A stretch of 64,000 bases of DNA from an uncultured Treponema sp. (GCA_947166355.1 CAMVDX010000002.1:186001-250000); one strand, 5' to 3'. Positions 54,064 to 63,428 are shown, counted from the stretch's first letter. Notes: generated from the sequence alone by a model not told the origin. Made by a program: numbers and translations.

Positions 54064-57000
54064 TTAGTTTTCCTCATTTTCATTACTATTGTTATTATCG
54101 ATGTCATTGTGTAAGAATAAAATGTCTGACATCTGACATTCACAGGCTATAGGCCATTCATTTGCAAAGTTTATTGTGCTATAGCCGATGTGTTCGTTCT
54201 TATCGAATAAATCAGCTTTATTAAAGTATTTCCAGCTGGTCTTACCATGATCTTTTTCAAGCTCATAAATAAGTCCGGATAGAGTTGTTGTTTTCTTTGG
54301 ATCATCCTTTAAAATGCCATAAGGAACGCATTTGCAACAATATGCCGTAAACATTTTATTATAGAGTTTGTTTAGAATAAAACGGGCCTCTTCCGGTGTC
54401 GCAGAAAAACTTTTTGCTTCGGGAGGATCCTCATCTTCTTTAGAACTGATTACGTATAATGAAATGTCATATTGCACTTTGTTTTCGGATTCCGGTAAAT
54501 CTGCAAGAAGAGCCAGGGCAGAAACATAACCGCTAAGACAATTATCCTGATTGTTGAGTTCAACAAAATAAATGTTTCGTCCGTCAATGATATGCCAGGC
54601 AAGCTCGCCGTTCAGATACCAGTCGTTGCTTGTAAAAGGCTCTTGTTTGCGAATGAGAATATTTCTGCTGTCATCCAGAACAAATGCTTTGTCTTCTGGT
54701 AAAAAGCCACCGTTCTTTATTGTTTGTAAAATCTGGTCTCTCTGTTCTTCAATGCTTTGGAGTGCTGCTATACCAAAGAAATCATCAGGAAGAATATTTT
54801 GATTTTCCAGCTCTTTTCTTAAATTGCCATTCGCTATAGTAGTCTCAGTTAATTCATCTGCTTTCTCTGCTTCCTGCTGCAAATCAGTTTTTACAGCCTG
54901 TTTTCTGAGCATTGAATTTGTAATGGTATCAAAGAAAAGAGGTTCAAGCTCCTGGGTTTCTTCATTAGCATCATCGTCATTTTTATTGAATTTCTGGCTT
55001 GCCATAAAAATAAAAGGGTCGGTAAGAAAGTTCTTGATTTGAGAAAGACTTACCCGGTCCGGCAGTTTTTTATCTGCTTCAAGATTTTCGTTTTCTTCTT
55101 CATGCAGAAATTTATAGAAGACACAGTCCTTGCAGCTTTTGTTGTTGTCTAAAGATTCCTGGTTTTCCTGTGAGGTTTGCAGCTGTATAAAGTTCTGCTT
55201 ATTGCGGAATTCTCTCTGGGTGTACAATTCTTTCCAGGGACGGGTTTCATCGATTTTGATTTTGCTCTCGTAAACCAGAGATTCGTCTTCGTTCTTTTCC
55301 TTCAGATAAATTGTATTGAATAAATCTTCCAGAACAGAAGACTTAAAGAACTCCTCATCCTTTTGCAAATCCTTGTTTATATAGCTGAGGAAAAAGCCCT
55401 GGCCGGTAGCCATAAGCTGGCAGAGGAAAGCGTTTTTATTTTTTTCTACACTAGATTCATCACCTATATCTTTTTCGGCTTCTGGTCTTGTTCTAAGGTC
55501 CAGCTCGTTTTGATTTTCGCTGCCTGGGAAGACCTTTGAATCAATTCCAATAAAGAAAACATATTTTGCAGAAAGAACACGGTTTGATTCAAAGTTTGCA
55601 AAAGTGATTCCGCGGGTAAGAATGTTTGAGCTGTGAAGGGTAACCGCATGAGAACGGTCCAGAAGTCCATTTGTAAAGGCTTCCATAAATACGTCAGGTT
55701 CTGCAGTGAGCTTCTGACGTTCAATCTCTTCTATGACATTCTGGAAAACAAGGCTTTCATTGTATAAGTCATCAGTTGCCTTGTCGCCAAGAAGCAGCCA
55801 GCTTTCAAGCAGTGTGCGGAGACGGTCTATATCCTCTGCATTAAATTTTGCTTTTGACGAGAAGGCTTCCCATTCTTCAAGCCTGTCTATCATATCAATG
55901 AATTTGTAAAGCGAGTTGTCGTCGGCAGTGCTTATTGTTTCATAAGGAAGATATGCTTCTGTCTTGCCTTCCGGCTGAATAAGGTTTGTTGAGAGGCGGG
56001 AAAGCAGAAGTCTGTTCTTTGCTTTTTCCCAGTCTTTTTTGTTTTTGCGGTCGCGGAAAACATTCAGGCTGCTTGCCCACTCAGACCAGTCAAGAACATC
56101 GTCGTCTGAAATATTGCAGACTGTCTGAACAAGGTAATTGTGGAGAAGGGAAAAGAGGTCTGAACGGCTGAGATATTTTTTTCTCCAGATGCCAAAGAGC
56201 ACCTGAAGGGCTTCGGCTGTAAGGGAGCGTTCGCCGGAATAATCTGCGATAGTATATGGAATATTCGGAAAAACAGAATCAGGATTCATGAGGTCATTCT
56301 GATCAAATACCTGTTCGATTGCAGTTTTGTAATTCTGAATATTCGGAGCAACAACAAGAATGTCACCCAGCTGAGTATTTTTATTTTCCAGAAGTTTACA
56401 GATTTTTGTATGAAGGGCTTCAACTTCACGAACCGCATTTGGAGCAGAAGTAAGAGTTATTGAGTCGTCTTTCTCTGTCTGCCTGGTAAAACTGATTGCA
56501 GTGATTTTCTCATTATTCAAAATTGCTTTTTGAGTACGGTGGAGAAGAGTGTCTTCAGCTTGACTTGCCATGTCTGTGGCCAGCGGAGTAACCTGCGCAT
56601 CTTTGCACCATAAGGAAAGCTGTTTATGTCCGAAATTGCTCCAGCTTTTTAGCAGCTGATTTTGTGCCTTTTCCGGTTCGCCTGCATCGGCCAGTTGAAG
56701 AAAAACTTCGAGTCTGTTTTCCTTTGAAAAGTCTTCGAGAATGCTGCGGTAAATCTGACCCAGTCCTGAAAAGCCAAAGATGAAAACAGGTTTTTCTTTA
56801 TTCCAGTTGAAGGAAAGCTTACCGGCGTTATTTTTTTTATTAAGCTTAACCAGCTGGTAAAGAGTCAGGTATTTTGTATTGGCAACCTGAATACCTTCTT
56901 CTGAAATTATGTCTTCGTAAAGTTTTTTCTGCCAGGCTTCAAGTTCAAGTAATTTGTCCAGTGAGTCCGGGCGGGTGTCTTCATAATCTAAAAATAAAGA

Positions 57001-57441
57001 GGCAATGGTCTGTGCAAAATCATAAAGGTGATTTGCATTGATTGAACGTGTCTTGCTGTCTCCAAAAAGATAATTGGAAATCTGGTCTGAGTTTAAGGTT
57101 TCAAAATAGTATTTTTCACCGGCGGTCTTTGAAGTCAGCTTAGTAATGATGATGTCGCGAAGCATCTCAACAGAAAGCTTTTCCGGCTGCTGCTCAAAAA
57201 GTGACTGCGGTGTTACCAGATCAAAAAGAAACTGCTGAATGCGCTGTGTTTTCAGATTCAATAAAACTGACTTGCCGGTTTTTTGATTTTTAAGCCAGCG
57301 GAGTTTGAACCACTGTTCTGTTTTTGGATCTGTAAAAATAACAACAGGTGAATTGAAAGGTGTTTTCCAGCTTTCGGTGATTTTTTCAATCATTTTGTCG
57401 GACAGAAGGTTAATATCCCAGGAAGTGTAAACGTTTTTCAT
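54064..57441 (-). CDS. recC: Exodeoxyribonuclease V gamma subunit
   Basis: Chi-recognition and scaffold subunit, a dead helicase. N-terminal region SPVVIFTDPKTEQWFKLRW, later VRGI-like ILTRGITFANFESNRVLSAKYVFFIGID, and FPGSENQNELDLRTRP. 1125 residues from 57441; an in-frame ATG 30 bases upstream overlaps the extended -10 (TGCTATAAT, 57468-57460) and so cannot be in the mRNA. GAGGA follows the -10 and precedes the chosen start. Own promoter, separated from the upstream cassette by a terminator. Confidence 0.92.
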   Translation of the reverse strand: MKNVYTSWDINLLSDKMIEKITESWKTPFNSPVVIFTDPKTEQWFKLRWLKNQKTGKSVLLNLKTQRIQQFLFDLVTPQSLFEQQPEKLSVEMLRDIIITKLTSKTAGEKYYFETLNSDQISNYLFGDSKTRSINANHLYDFAQTIASLFLDYEDTRPDSLDKLLELEAWQKKLYEDIISEEGIQVANTKYLTLYQLVKLNKKNNAGKLSFNWNKEKPVFIFGFSGLGQIYRSILEDFSKENRLEVFLQLADAGEPEKAQNQLLKSWSNFGHKQLSLWCKDAQVTPLATDMASQAEDTLLHRTQKAILNNEKITAISFTRQTEKDDSITLTSAPNAVREVEALHTKICKLLENKNTQLGDILVVAPNIQNYKTAIEQVFDQNDLMNPDSVFPNIPYTIADYSGERSLTAEALQVLFGIWRKKYLSRSDLFSLLHNYLVQTVCNISDDDVLDWSEWASSLNVFRDRKNKKDWEKAKNRLLLSRLSTNLIQPEGKTEAYLPYETISTADDNSLYKFIDMIDRLEEWEAFSSKAKFNAEDIDRLRTLLESWLLLGDKATDDLYNESLVFQNVIEEIERQKLTAEPDVFMEAFTNGLLDRSHAVTLHSSNILTRGITFANFESNRVLSAKYVFFIGIDSKVFPGSENQNELDLRTRPEAEKDIGDESSVEKNKNAFLCQLMATGQGFFLSYINKDLQKDEEFFKSSVLEDLFNTIYLKEKNEDESLVYESKIKIDETRPWKELYTQREFRNKQNFIQLQTSQENQESLDNNKSCKDCVFYKFLHEEENENLEADKKLPDRVSLSQIKNFLTDPFIFMASQKFNKNDDDANEETQELEPLFFDTITNSMLRKQAVKTDLQQEAEKADELTETTIANGNLRKELENQNILPDDFFGIAALQSIEEQRDQILQTIKNGGFLPEDKAFVLDDSRNILIRKQEPFTSNDWYLNGELAWHIIDGRNIYFVELNNQDNCLSGYVSALALLADLPESENKVQYDISLYVISSKEDEDPPEAKSFSATPEEARFILNKLYNKMFTAYCCKCVPYGILKDDPKKTTTLSGLIYELEKDHGKTSWKYFNKADLFDKNEHIGYSTINFANEWPIACECQMSDILFLHNDIDNNNSNENEEN

Positions 57442-57484
57442 TAAAAATCCTCTATATTTATTATAGCACATTTTAATGGCCGGG

Positions 57485-57526
57485 TAAAAAATATTTATTT
57501 ACCTCTTACCTCAGGTGAAATAAATA
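57485..57526 (-). terminator. Terminator of the P-loop/clamp-like/UDG-like cassette
   Basis: On the minus strand TATTTATTTCACC and GGTAAATAAATA pair around a 9-10-base loop, followed by TTTTTT. It lies about 75 bp beyond the UDG-like gene. The rest of 57472-57600 shows no gene. Confidence 0.65.
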
Positions 57527-57600
57527 GTTTTATGAGATCGAGGCCTTCTTTTGTCACTGTTTTTTCGTCGCCGTGTGCAGCTTTTTGAGTTCTTATTTAT

Positions 57601-58419
57601 TTATAATTTCTTTGTTTTATCTTCATAATATTTAAGTTTTTTTTCTTCAGTAAAACCTTTCCTAAAAGAATTTGGATGATTAATAAATATTTCATGGTGT
57701 TGATTTATTGCATTAAAACTTGGTTTTACAATTTTCTTTTGCCATTTTTTAATAGTCTGTCCTAAGAATATTACATAATCAGGCATAACTATCTGCATTT
57801 CATTTTCAAGACATCTTTTGGTCTGTTCTATGAAGGTCTGATTGTCATTTAGAATCTCTCTTAAATAATTGCCATCGTTATTAGAATCAGCCAGACCATA
57901 AAACTTCAAATAGTCTGTAGCATAGAGGTCAGCCCCATTACGAACAAGAAGTGAAATAAAATGAAGAATAAATGCCGCATTTGAAGCCTTCCTTTTACAA
58001 TATTCTGAGGAATGTATTCCCCATGGACTGCTCAAAGAAATTGTACCATCTTTCTGTTCATTACGATGCGGCTCAATTCCCACAAGCATAATTCTTTTAT
58101 GGTTCAGATTAGGGTTTGAAACAAAGCGTTCTTTATAAATATCATCCTTTAAGAAGTCTTCGTTTCCGCCAGAAATCCATATTGGAAGATCCAGCCCAAG
58201 ATTATGCAGGTTCCGAACTGCTTCAAATTTTTCATTCAAAGGAAACTTTTCATAAGAACGCTCTGGAATATCACATGTCATATTTTCCATTTCTTCATAA
58301 CGTTCATTTAAGAGCGTTTTGAAGCTGTCATCAAAAATACACTCACAAAGTACATTATTTACAATAAATTCTTTGAAAGCTGAATTGTTTGAAAATGAAT
58401 TGTCACAAATTTTTGTCAT
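57601..58419 (-). CDS. Uracil-DNA-glycosylase-superfamily-like protein
   Basis: 272 residues. Segments fit the UDG fold in order: a first strand and loop RIMLVGIEPHRNE (109-121) in place of the GExPG motif, YATDYLKFYG (166-175), the long helix to PDYVIFLGQTIKKW (213-226), and a final INHPNSFRKG (246-255) like the tyHPS motif. Some members are not glycosylases, so the reaction is uncertain. It is the last of three tightly spaced genes (2-bp gap to the clamp-like gene). AAGGATAGG precedes the ATG. No membrane segment. A by-eye assignment that needs profile search. Confidence 0.55.
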   Translation of the reverse strand: MTKICDNSFSNNSAFKEFIVNNVLCECIFDDSFKTLLNERYEEMENMTCDIPERSYEKFPLNEKFEAVRNLHNLGLDLPIWISGGNEDFLKDDIYKERFVSNPNLNHKRIMLVGIEPHRNEQKDGTISLSSPWGIHSSEYCKRKASNAAFILHFISLLVRNGADLYATDYLKFYGLADSNNDGNYLREILNDNQTFIEQTKRCLENEMQIVMPDYVIFLGQTIKKWQKKIVKPSFNAINQHHEIFINHPNSFRKGFTEEKKLKYYEDKTKKL

Positions 58420-58421
58420 AA

Positions 58422-59774
58422 TTACCTATCCTTTATTGTAAATCTTAAATATTCAATAAAATCCGCTTTTGAATCAGGCACAATAAAAAGATGCTTCATA
58501 TCATTGCCGAAATTATCCTTCGCATTATTGCTGGAGATAAAAATCGAAATCTTGTCGGCTGTAATATCCTGTAATATTTTTGCACAAAACAGTGTGAGGG
58601 AGAAGTTTATCGTATCAGTAGTACTATTATTAATTACTGACAAAACGTTAACTTCTCGTTTTTCTGAGATTTGAACTTCCTTGTCGGTTTTTAAAACGTA
58701 TATTTCTTTTTCAATTGAAATGTTTAGCCTGGAAGAGTTTGGTTCCAGACTGCACTCTACTGAATACCTATCTAAGTAATAACTGTCTGGCTGTTCTTTT
58801 CCTATGACATCATATATTTCCTGCAGTGCCGAAGAAAAATCATTTTTATTTAATTCCAGAAGAAAAGGCTCTTTTTTAATGCCTTCAAATAAGTTATGTT
58901 GAGTATCGAATCTAATATACGCATCGATGCAAGTTTCTTTACCATCATATCTAAAATAAACATTATCTTTGTTCTCCGGTTGTAAGCCAATGGAAAAGTC
59001 ACCTTCATTTCCTAATTGTTCAAGAAGACATTTTGCAATTTTCATATTTATTGAAATGGAGACTAAAGGAACATTTTTCATTTCTGTAGAAATAAGATGT
59101 GAATCGTACATTATTGCATCGGATATTGTTAGAGTATCATTTTCCAAATATAAATATATCTTATCACTAGTTGAATTTTTTAAAACTTTATTGAGCATTT
59201 CCTTAAAGTCAGACAGCTTTAATGTGTAAAACTTTGTTCCTTCTGGCGCAGGTACAACTGGAAAGCCATATTTTAAATAATAATCATTTTTTTCCATGAC
59301 ATCAGTATGATCATCTGCATATAAGCACTCTTTCTCCAGCACTTCATTTTTGTTTTCATCAATAGAAAAAAGTGCAGAACAATCGTCTCTATTCAACCAG
59401 GTCCACTTGCCGTTTTTATCAACCAGTTCATCAATTCTGTAATTGAGTCTATGAAAATTTGCATCTTTTAATTTCTTTGGTGAATGAAAAGCCAGAATAC
59501 CTCCATCATCCTCTCCTTCTTTGAGAGTATAATATAATCCCTGATATATACAGTCTGGAGCTTTTTCTTTTAAGCATTTTACACAGCCTCCAATACCTTC
59601 ATCATAAAAGAATCCTTCGGAGGTAATTAATCCATCTTTTACAGACATACCTTCATAGTCAGCTTCAATGATTTCCTGAAATTCATCATAAATTCTTTTT
59701 GCTGTTTCAACATCAGGGGTTCCATCGTCCTTAAAGAAACGAACATTAATTTTTGAAAGATAGTGATTTCCCAT
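58422..59774 (-). CDS. Unknown protein with sliding-clamp-like C-terminal half
   Basis: 450 residues. Residues 1-170 are unrecognised and hold a cysteine group (GGCVKCLKEKAPDC). From about 180, pairs of repeats look like beta-clamp domains: FYTLKLSDFKEMLNKVLKN, then FLLELNKNDFSSALQEIYDV, and a final block NFSLTLFCAKILQD, ADKISIFISS, HLFIVPDS that resembles the end of DnaN (YL.. D.L, V.I, Y.V.P). The match is in pattern, not in invariant residues. It lies between P-loop and UDG-like genes with gaps of 4 (to the start of its ribosome site region) and 2 bp. GGAG precedes the ATG. Confidence 0.5.
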   Translation of the reverse strand: MGNHYLSKINVRFFKDDGTPDVETAKRIYDEFQEIIEADYEGMSVKDGLITSEGFFYDEGIGGCVKCLKEKAPDCIYQGLYYTLKEGEDDGGILAFHSPKKLKDANFHRLNYRIDELVDKNGKWTWLNRDDCSALFSIDENKNEVLEKECLYADDHTDVMEKNDYYLKYGFPVVPAPEGTKFYTLKLSDFKEMLNKVLKNSTSDKIYLYLENDTLTISDAIMYDSHLISTEMKNVPLVSISINMKIAKCLLEQLGNEGDFSIGLQPENKDNVYFRYDGKETCIDAYIRFDTQHNLFEGIKKEPFLLELNKNDFSSALQEIYDVIGKEQPDSYYLDRYSVECSLEPNSSRLNISIEKEIYVLKTDKEVQISEKREVNVLSVINNSTTDTINFSLTLFCAKILQDITADKISIFISSNNAKDNFGNDMKHLFIVPDSKADFIEYLRFTIKDR

Positions 59775-59786
59775 AATTTTACTCCT

Positions 59787-60179
59787 TTAAATGAGATTAA
59801 TAATTTCTTTTGTAGCACGGTCATTATCGGCGTCAGTTTTTGATTTTTTTTCAATCTTAAAAATTGAATCACTTGCACTGAGCCATGACATGCCGATATT
59901 TTGGAATTTGTTATTCAAGCTGCAAACAAATATATCGCTCTTGTTTTTGTATCGCTCAATAGCCGCCTCAAGAAGATTCCTTCTGCCGCAGCCAGAGAAG
60001 AATGCAACTTTAAGTTTTTTATAATCTAAAAGAACTTCAAAGTCGCTTTTTGTTCCCCAGATTGTTTTCTTAGCTTTGAGTTCAACTGCTCCTTTTTGTA
60101 AAAGAGTTTCATAAACGTTTTCAATTGTCGTTGTTTTTCCAACTTTGCTTCCGCCTAACAAAACAATTATTTTCTTCAT
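59787..60179 (-). CDS. Small P-loop NTPase
   Basis: 130 residues from the ATG at 60179 (GTG 6 bases earlier is possible; GAGGTGA fits either). IIVLLGGSKVGKTTTIENV (4-22) is a clear Walker A. A second strand VAFFSGCGRR and a third DIFVCSLNNK resemble the later strands of small GTPase-like or kinase-like folds, but no certain Walker B Asp is visible. First gene of the cassette, so it may give the system its nucleotide-dependent switch. Function unknown. Confidence 0.65.
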   Translation of the reverse strand: MKKIIVLLGGSKVGKTTTIENVYETLLQKGAVELKAKKTIWGTKSDFEVLLDYKKLKVAFFSGCGRRNLLEAAIERYKNKSDIFVCSLNNKFQNIGMSWLSASDSIFKIEKKSKTDADNDRATKEIINLI

Positions 60180-60260
60180 ACTCACCTCATATGATTTGAT
60201 TCTTGATTTAATGGTATATCCAGATTCTTCAATTGTAATGAGTGAGTTTTAATGATTTTT

Positions 60261-60278
60261 TTGTGAGTTACGCACAGA
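60261..60278. promoter_or_regulatory. Operator-like palindrome GTGAGT-T-ACGCAC
   Basis: TTGTGAGTTACGCACAGA. The 13-bp core is an inverted repeat with one mismatch. A near-identical word lies at 63429-63446. It sits between the divergent P-loop gene and the small membrane protein gene; TATAAA (60289-60294) on the plus strand places it over a -35 position. The gap 60186-60413 shows no gene. Confidence 0.55.
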
Positions 60279-60413
60279 TATTTTTGACTATAAATTATTA
60301 CCACTTTTTTTAAAAACGGGTTTATATTTTTAAGTGACTGCTTTTCAGGTATCTGGAATTATCTAAAGAAAGACTCAGAGGCAAACTGCCTTTACCGACA
60401 CAGGAGGAGAATT

Positions 60414-60608
60414 ATGAAAGGGTTTTTATTTGAATTATTCAGTACTTTGATTCTACTTGTAGTTGTAGCTTTGTTAATTGCATATCCGGTAATTTCTTTA
60501 ATTGTGCTTGGTATTCTTATAGCTGCATATATTATTATAAACGTAATTACTAATAAAAAAGGTGAGATTCACAATCAAGAAATTCCAAAAATGAAACCTT
60601 TAAGGTAA
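60414..60608 (+). CDS. Small hydrophobic membrane protein
   Basis: 64 residues. Two membrane segments are packed together (about 9-27 and 28-47, LFSTLILLVVVALLIAYPVI, then IVLGILIAAYIIINVI), followed by a polar tail with KKGEIHNQE. Preceded by a very strong ribosome site, AGGAGGAG. The next small gene starts 15 bp downstream. No family recognised; the ribosome site and operator-like sequence upstream support expression. Confidence 0.65.
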   Translation: MKGFLFELFSTLILLVVVALLIAYPVISLIVLGILIAAYIIINVITNKKGEIHNQEIPKMKPLR

Positions 60609-60623
60609 TTCGAGGGTAGACAT

Positions 60624-60881
60624 ATGGAAATACATACTGTAGAAGATTTGCGGGCTTCGCTTTTAGAATTGGAGACTTTAATGTCAAAGTGCGGTATAGA
60701 ACTTGATGATGAGTATGATCCAAACGACCCTTATGCCTGGATTAAAGATGCCGATCCAAAAATGTACAGAAAATTAACCAGAGAATTTAAAAAAGACCAA
60801 AAAAAGAAAGCCAGAGAAGAGAAAAAACGCCAAAAAGAAATAGGTCGTTTTAAGCTTGTAACTTCTACCACTCCACGCTGA
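60624..60881 (+). CDS. Small charged protein, unknown
   Basis: 85 residues. Acidic first half (ELDDEYDPNDPYAWIKDADP) and a very basic helical second half (KKDQKKKAREEKKRQKE). GAGGGT precedes the ATG. Its last 17 bases overlap the convergent histidine kinase gene. Probably co-transcribed with the small membrane protein. Not recognised. Confidence 0.6.
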   Translation: MEIHTVEDLRASLLELETLMSKCGIELDDEYDPNDPYAWIKDADPKMYRKLTREFKKDQKKKAREEKKRQKEIGRFKLVTSTTPR

Positions 60882-61953
60882 TTTCTGTGCCGGAGTCAAT
60901 TTCGCTTTTTATTGTACACGTGCCGCCAATAAGCTCAGCACGTTTTTTCATTATTTCGAGTCCGTGGTGCAGGCTTTTGTCTACGCTCTGTGTATCAAAG
61001 CCTTTGCCGTCATCAATTATCAAAAGAATTTTTCGTGGGGCCCTGGAAGTTGATTTTGAATCGGTTCGCAGAATTACGCTTATGCTTTCGCAGTTGGCAT
61101 GGCGGAAGGCGTTGTTCACTGCTTCTTTTGTGATGTTGTAAATGCTTTCCTTTTCTTTTTTATCTGCCTGGGAAAAGGCTTCCTGATTCTGGATTAAAAG
61201 CTTGATGTCCAGCTTAGTAGAGTTTTTCAGGGTAGTGCAGAGCTCTGTGATATTCTGGCAGAAATCTTTTTCTGTGTTTGCGCTGTAGGTGTTTAAAATA
61301 TTTCTGACTTCGGTGAGGTTCGTGTTCTGGATTTTTTTGATTGATTCATAAAGCTCGCGGGCTGTTTTGTCTTTTGGGATATAATCTTCAAGCTTCTCGG
61401 TAAAAATCTGTTCTGCTTTTGTGTTCTGGCTTACCGTGTCGTGCAGAGTCTGATAAAGCGCGCTTCTTTCTGAATCCTGGATCTGGATTGTTGCTTCTTC
61501 AACTGCCTTTGTAATTTCTGAAAGATTTTTGAGCTTGCGGTATTTTTCTTCTTTGTTGACGGCATAACGTAAAAGAACAATCATAAATAAAATGAGGATG
61601 CAAAAGCCTGTGATAGTCCAGGTAAGAAGATGTTCACCGGTAATATGAGAAGAAACATAAGCTTGTGAGAACTCGTAGGCATAAAACTGAAAAGCCTTTA
61701 TGTCAGCTTCATTCATAGGGTGGGAAGAAAGCTCTGCGATTTTATCAAAGTTTGCTTTTGCGTCCTCATTGTCCTGCAGAACAAATAAAGTGTCATCCTG
61801 ATTTTTTAATTCCTGAAGCTCCTGATAAAACTGAACTCTAGCTGCTTCTGAGAAGTCAGATTTGTAAAAATCAGAATAAATGTCAGAAAAGTCTTTTGCA
61901 AAAAAGGGAAGTGAGAAAAGCAGAAGAATCAGGAATAAAGAAATCTTTTTCAT
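60865..61953 (-). CDS. Sensor histidine kinase (NarX/DegS type)
   Basis: 362 residues. Signal peptide (LFLILLLFSLPFFA), an extracytoplasmic part of about 90 residues, one membrane segment (about 108-130), then a HisKA_3-type dimerisation domain with phospho-His in LYQTLHDTVSQ and an HATPase domain (TKEAVNNAFRHAN, IIDDGKGFD, HHGLEIMKKRAEL). It should phosphorylate the LuxR-type regulator at 62713-63354. A membrane protein gene lies between them, so the three likely form one signalling unit. The gap to that gene is a family B repeat. Confidence 0.88.
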   Translation of the reverse strand: MKKISLFLILLLFSLPFFAKDFSDIYSDFYKSDFSEAARVQFYQELQELKNQDDTLFVLQDNEDAKANFDKIAELSSHPMNEADIKAFQFYAYEFSQAYVSSHITGEHLLTWTITGFCILILFMIVLLRYAVNKEEKYRKLKNLSEITKAVEEATIQIQDSERSALYQTLHDTVSQNTKAEQIFTEKLEDYIPKDKTARELYESIKKIQNTNLTEVRNILNTYSANTEKDFCQNITELCTTLKNSTKLDIKLLIQNQEAFSQADKKEKESIYNITKEAVNNAFRHANCESISVILRTDSKSTSRAPRKILLIIDDGKGFDTQSVDKSLHHGLEIMKKRAELIGGTCTIKSEIDSGTEISVEW

Positions 61954-61967
61954 TTTCAGTTTAAGCA

Positions 61968-62057
61968 GGTGGTTTCGATACAGCCTTCGGCTTACTCAAC
62001 CACCGTGATTATCGCCCGGTGGTTGAGTGCCTGCGCAGCAGGTGTATCGAAACCACC
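61968..62057. repeat. Family B palindrome overlapping a gene end
   Basis: GGTGGTTTCGATACAGCC, TTACTCAACCACCG and CCGGTGGTTGAGTGCC, GGTGTATCGAAACCACC. It forms a long stem and covers the last 16 codons of the membrane protein gene (62009-62629). Confidence 0.85.
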
Positions 62058-62629
62058 CTGTCAATCAATAAATATAACCCGTATCCTGCAAAAACTGCAA
62101 TCAGTTTATCCAGCGCATTTACCGGTAGCCGCGACAAAAAGGAAGAAACAATCAGCGGAATCTGCTGGCGTGTAAAAACCATTGTCATATAACGCAAAGA
62201 ATTATAATCAGGATAATCAAACTTATTAAAAGCGTACGTTGAAATTACAGCACCAGTTATGCTTACAAAAACAACGCATAAAATATAAACATAAAGAAGG
62301 GAAATAATACTTACCCTCTCACGCTTTTTGTAAATAATGCGGACAATACAAATCATCATCATAACGCAGACGGTAAAGAGGGCGCTAACAAGTCTTACGC
62401 CACTTTCGCTTTTAAAAGCCGACATTATCGCAAAAACTATAACGCTTATAATTCCGCTCCACCAGCCTGTAAAGGCAGCCGTTACCGCAAAAATTGTATC
62501 CATAAAAATAGGGCTTCCGATTTTGCCGAAAAAGGTGCTGAAGCTGGAATTCAAAAAGCCAAAGAGCAGGCCTGACAGAATCTCAAACCACAGGGGATAT
62601 TTTTTTAATACAGATTTTGTTTCCGTCAT
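62009..62629 (-). CDS. Membrane protein of the kinase/regulator unit
   Basis: 206 residues with five or six membrane segments, including PLWFEILSGLLFGFLNSSF, FMDTIFAVTAAFTGWWSG and a C-terminal ALDKLIAVFAGYGLYLLIDR. The layout resembles integral sensory or ECF-substrate-like domains, but I cannot name it. I start at 62629, eight bases after AAGGA; the longer frame begins inside a repeat. The last 15 residues (VVSIHLLRRHSTTGR) are encoded by a family B repeat. It lies between the histidine kinase and the response regulator and may be their membrane sensor. Confidence 0.65.
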   Translation of the reverse strand: MTETKSVLKKYPLWFEILSGLLFGFLNSSFSTFFGKIGSPIFMDTIFAVTAAFTGWWSGIISVIVFAIMSAFKSESGVRLVSALFTVCVMMMICIVRIIYKKRERVSIISLLYVYILCVVFVSITGAVISTYAFNKFDYPDYNSLRYMTMVFTRQQIPLIVSSFLSRLPVNALDKLIAVFAGYGLYLLIDRVVSIHLLRRHSTTGR

Positions 62630-62650
62630 TTTTTTCATCCTTGTAAAGAT

Positions 62651-62706
62651 TATCGGGTCAAGCCCGATAATGACATGCGGTGTCATGTTCGGGCTTGACC
62701 CGGACA
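62651..62706. repeat. Family D-type hairpins (CGGGTCAAGCCCG)
   Basis: TATCGGGTCAAGCCCGATAA and TTCGGGCTTGACCCGG are two hairpins back to back. They lie between the regulator and the membrane protein gene in the same transcript. Confidence 0.8.
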
Positions 62707-62712
62707 TCTTGT

Positions 62713-63354
62713 CTATAACTTCCCGAACATTTCAATCAGTTCATTTTTGTTTGCCGCATTAGTTTTAGAATATATCGTAGAAAGATGATTTTCTACAGTG
62801 CGCTCGGTAATATTCATGATTGCTGCAATTTGAGAATTAGCAAGTCCCTGCTGAATGTAATTAAGAACTTCACGCTCCCGTTTAGAAAGTAAATCAATAA
62901 CATCTTCTGTAGTAACAAGAAGGGAGCTCAAAAAAGGATCAATGAATTTTTCACCCTTATAAACCGCATTCACAGCATCAATCAGAATTTTTGACTCTGA
63001 CTGTTTTGAAACATAAGCCCAGGCTCCAACTTCAGGGTTCATTGCATTTCTGATATAAGCCTGGCCGTTGTAACTGGAATACATGATGCACTTTATATTC
63101 TTTCCGCTTTGCTTTATAAACTTTGCCAATTCAAAACCTTTTACCTTCTCCTGGGCCTGGGCACTTGTCGTAAAACCAACGTCTACAATTGCAATGGCTG
63201 GGGCATCTGTCTCGGATTTATAATCCGAAATGATTTTTTCAGCCTTTTCGATTGTACCAGCATCACCAACTATTTTATAAAGAGAATTATCAGAGAAAAA
63301 AGCCTTTATGCCGTTTCTCATCATTTCGTGATCATCAAAAACAAAAATATCCAT
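62713..63354 (-). CDS. NarL/LuxR-type response regulator
   Basis: 213 residues. Receiver domain with VFDDHEMMRNG and phospho-Asp in AIAIVDVGF, then a LuxR-type helix-turn-helix (LSKREREVLNYIQQGLANSQ, TERTVENHLSTIY). The first gene of the unit with the membrane protein and kinase. GGAGATG lies about 14 bases before the ATG. A GTGCGT-A-ACGCAC palindrome upstream (63429) could be its own binding site, as could the similar one at 60261. Confidence 0.9.
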   Translation of the reverse strand: MDIFVFDDHEMMRNGIKAFFSDNSLYKIVGDAGTIEKAEKIISDYKSETDAPAIAIVDVGFTTSAQAQEKVKGFELAKFIKQSGKNIKCIMYSSYNGQAYIRNAMNPEVGAWAYVSKQSESKILIDAVNAVYKGEKFIDPFLSSLLVTTEDVIDLLSKREREVLNYIQQGLANSQIAAIMNITERTVENHLSTIYSKTNAANKNELIEMFGKL

Positions 63355-63428
63355 ATTTAAATTTACATCTCCATATAAATTTTACACCTCATACAAGCCT
63401 TGCGTAAAGAGGGAAAAATCCGATTTTC

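Noticed and set aside
57442..57471. Upstream ATG of recC
   Set aside because: It overlaps the extended -10 box; the ATG at 57441 has GAGGA before it.
62638..62707. Longer start of the membrane protein (MSGSSPNMTPH...)
   Set aside because: Those codons are repeat hairpin sequence and lie upstream of the AAGGA ribosome site.
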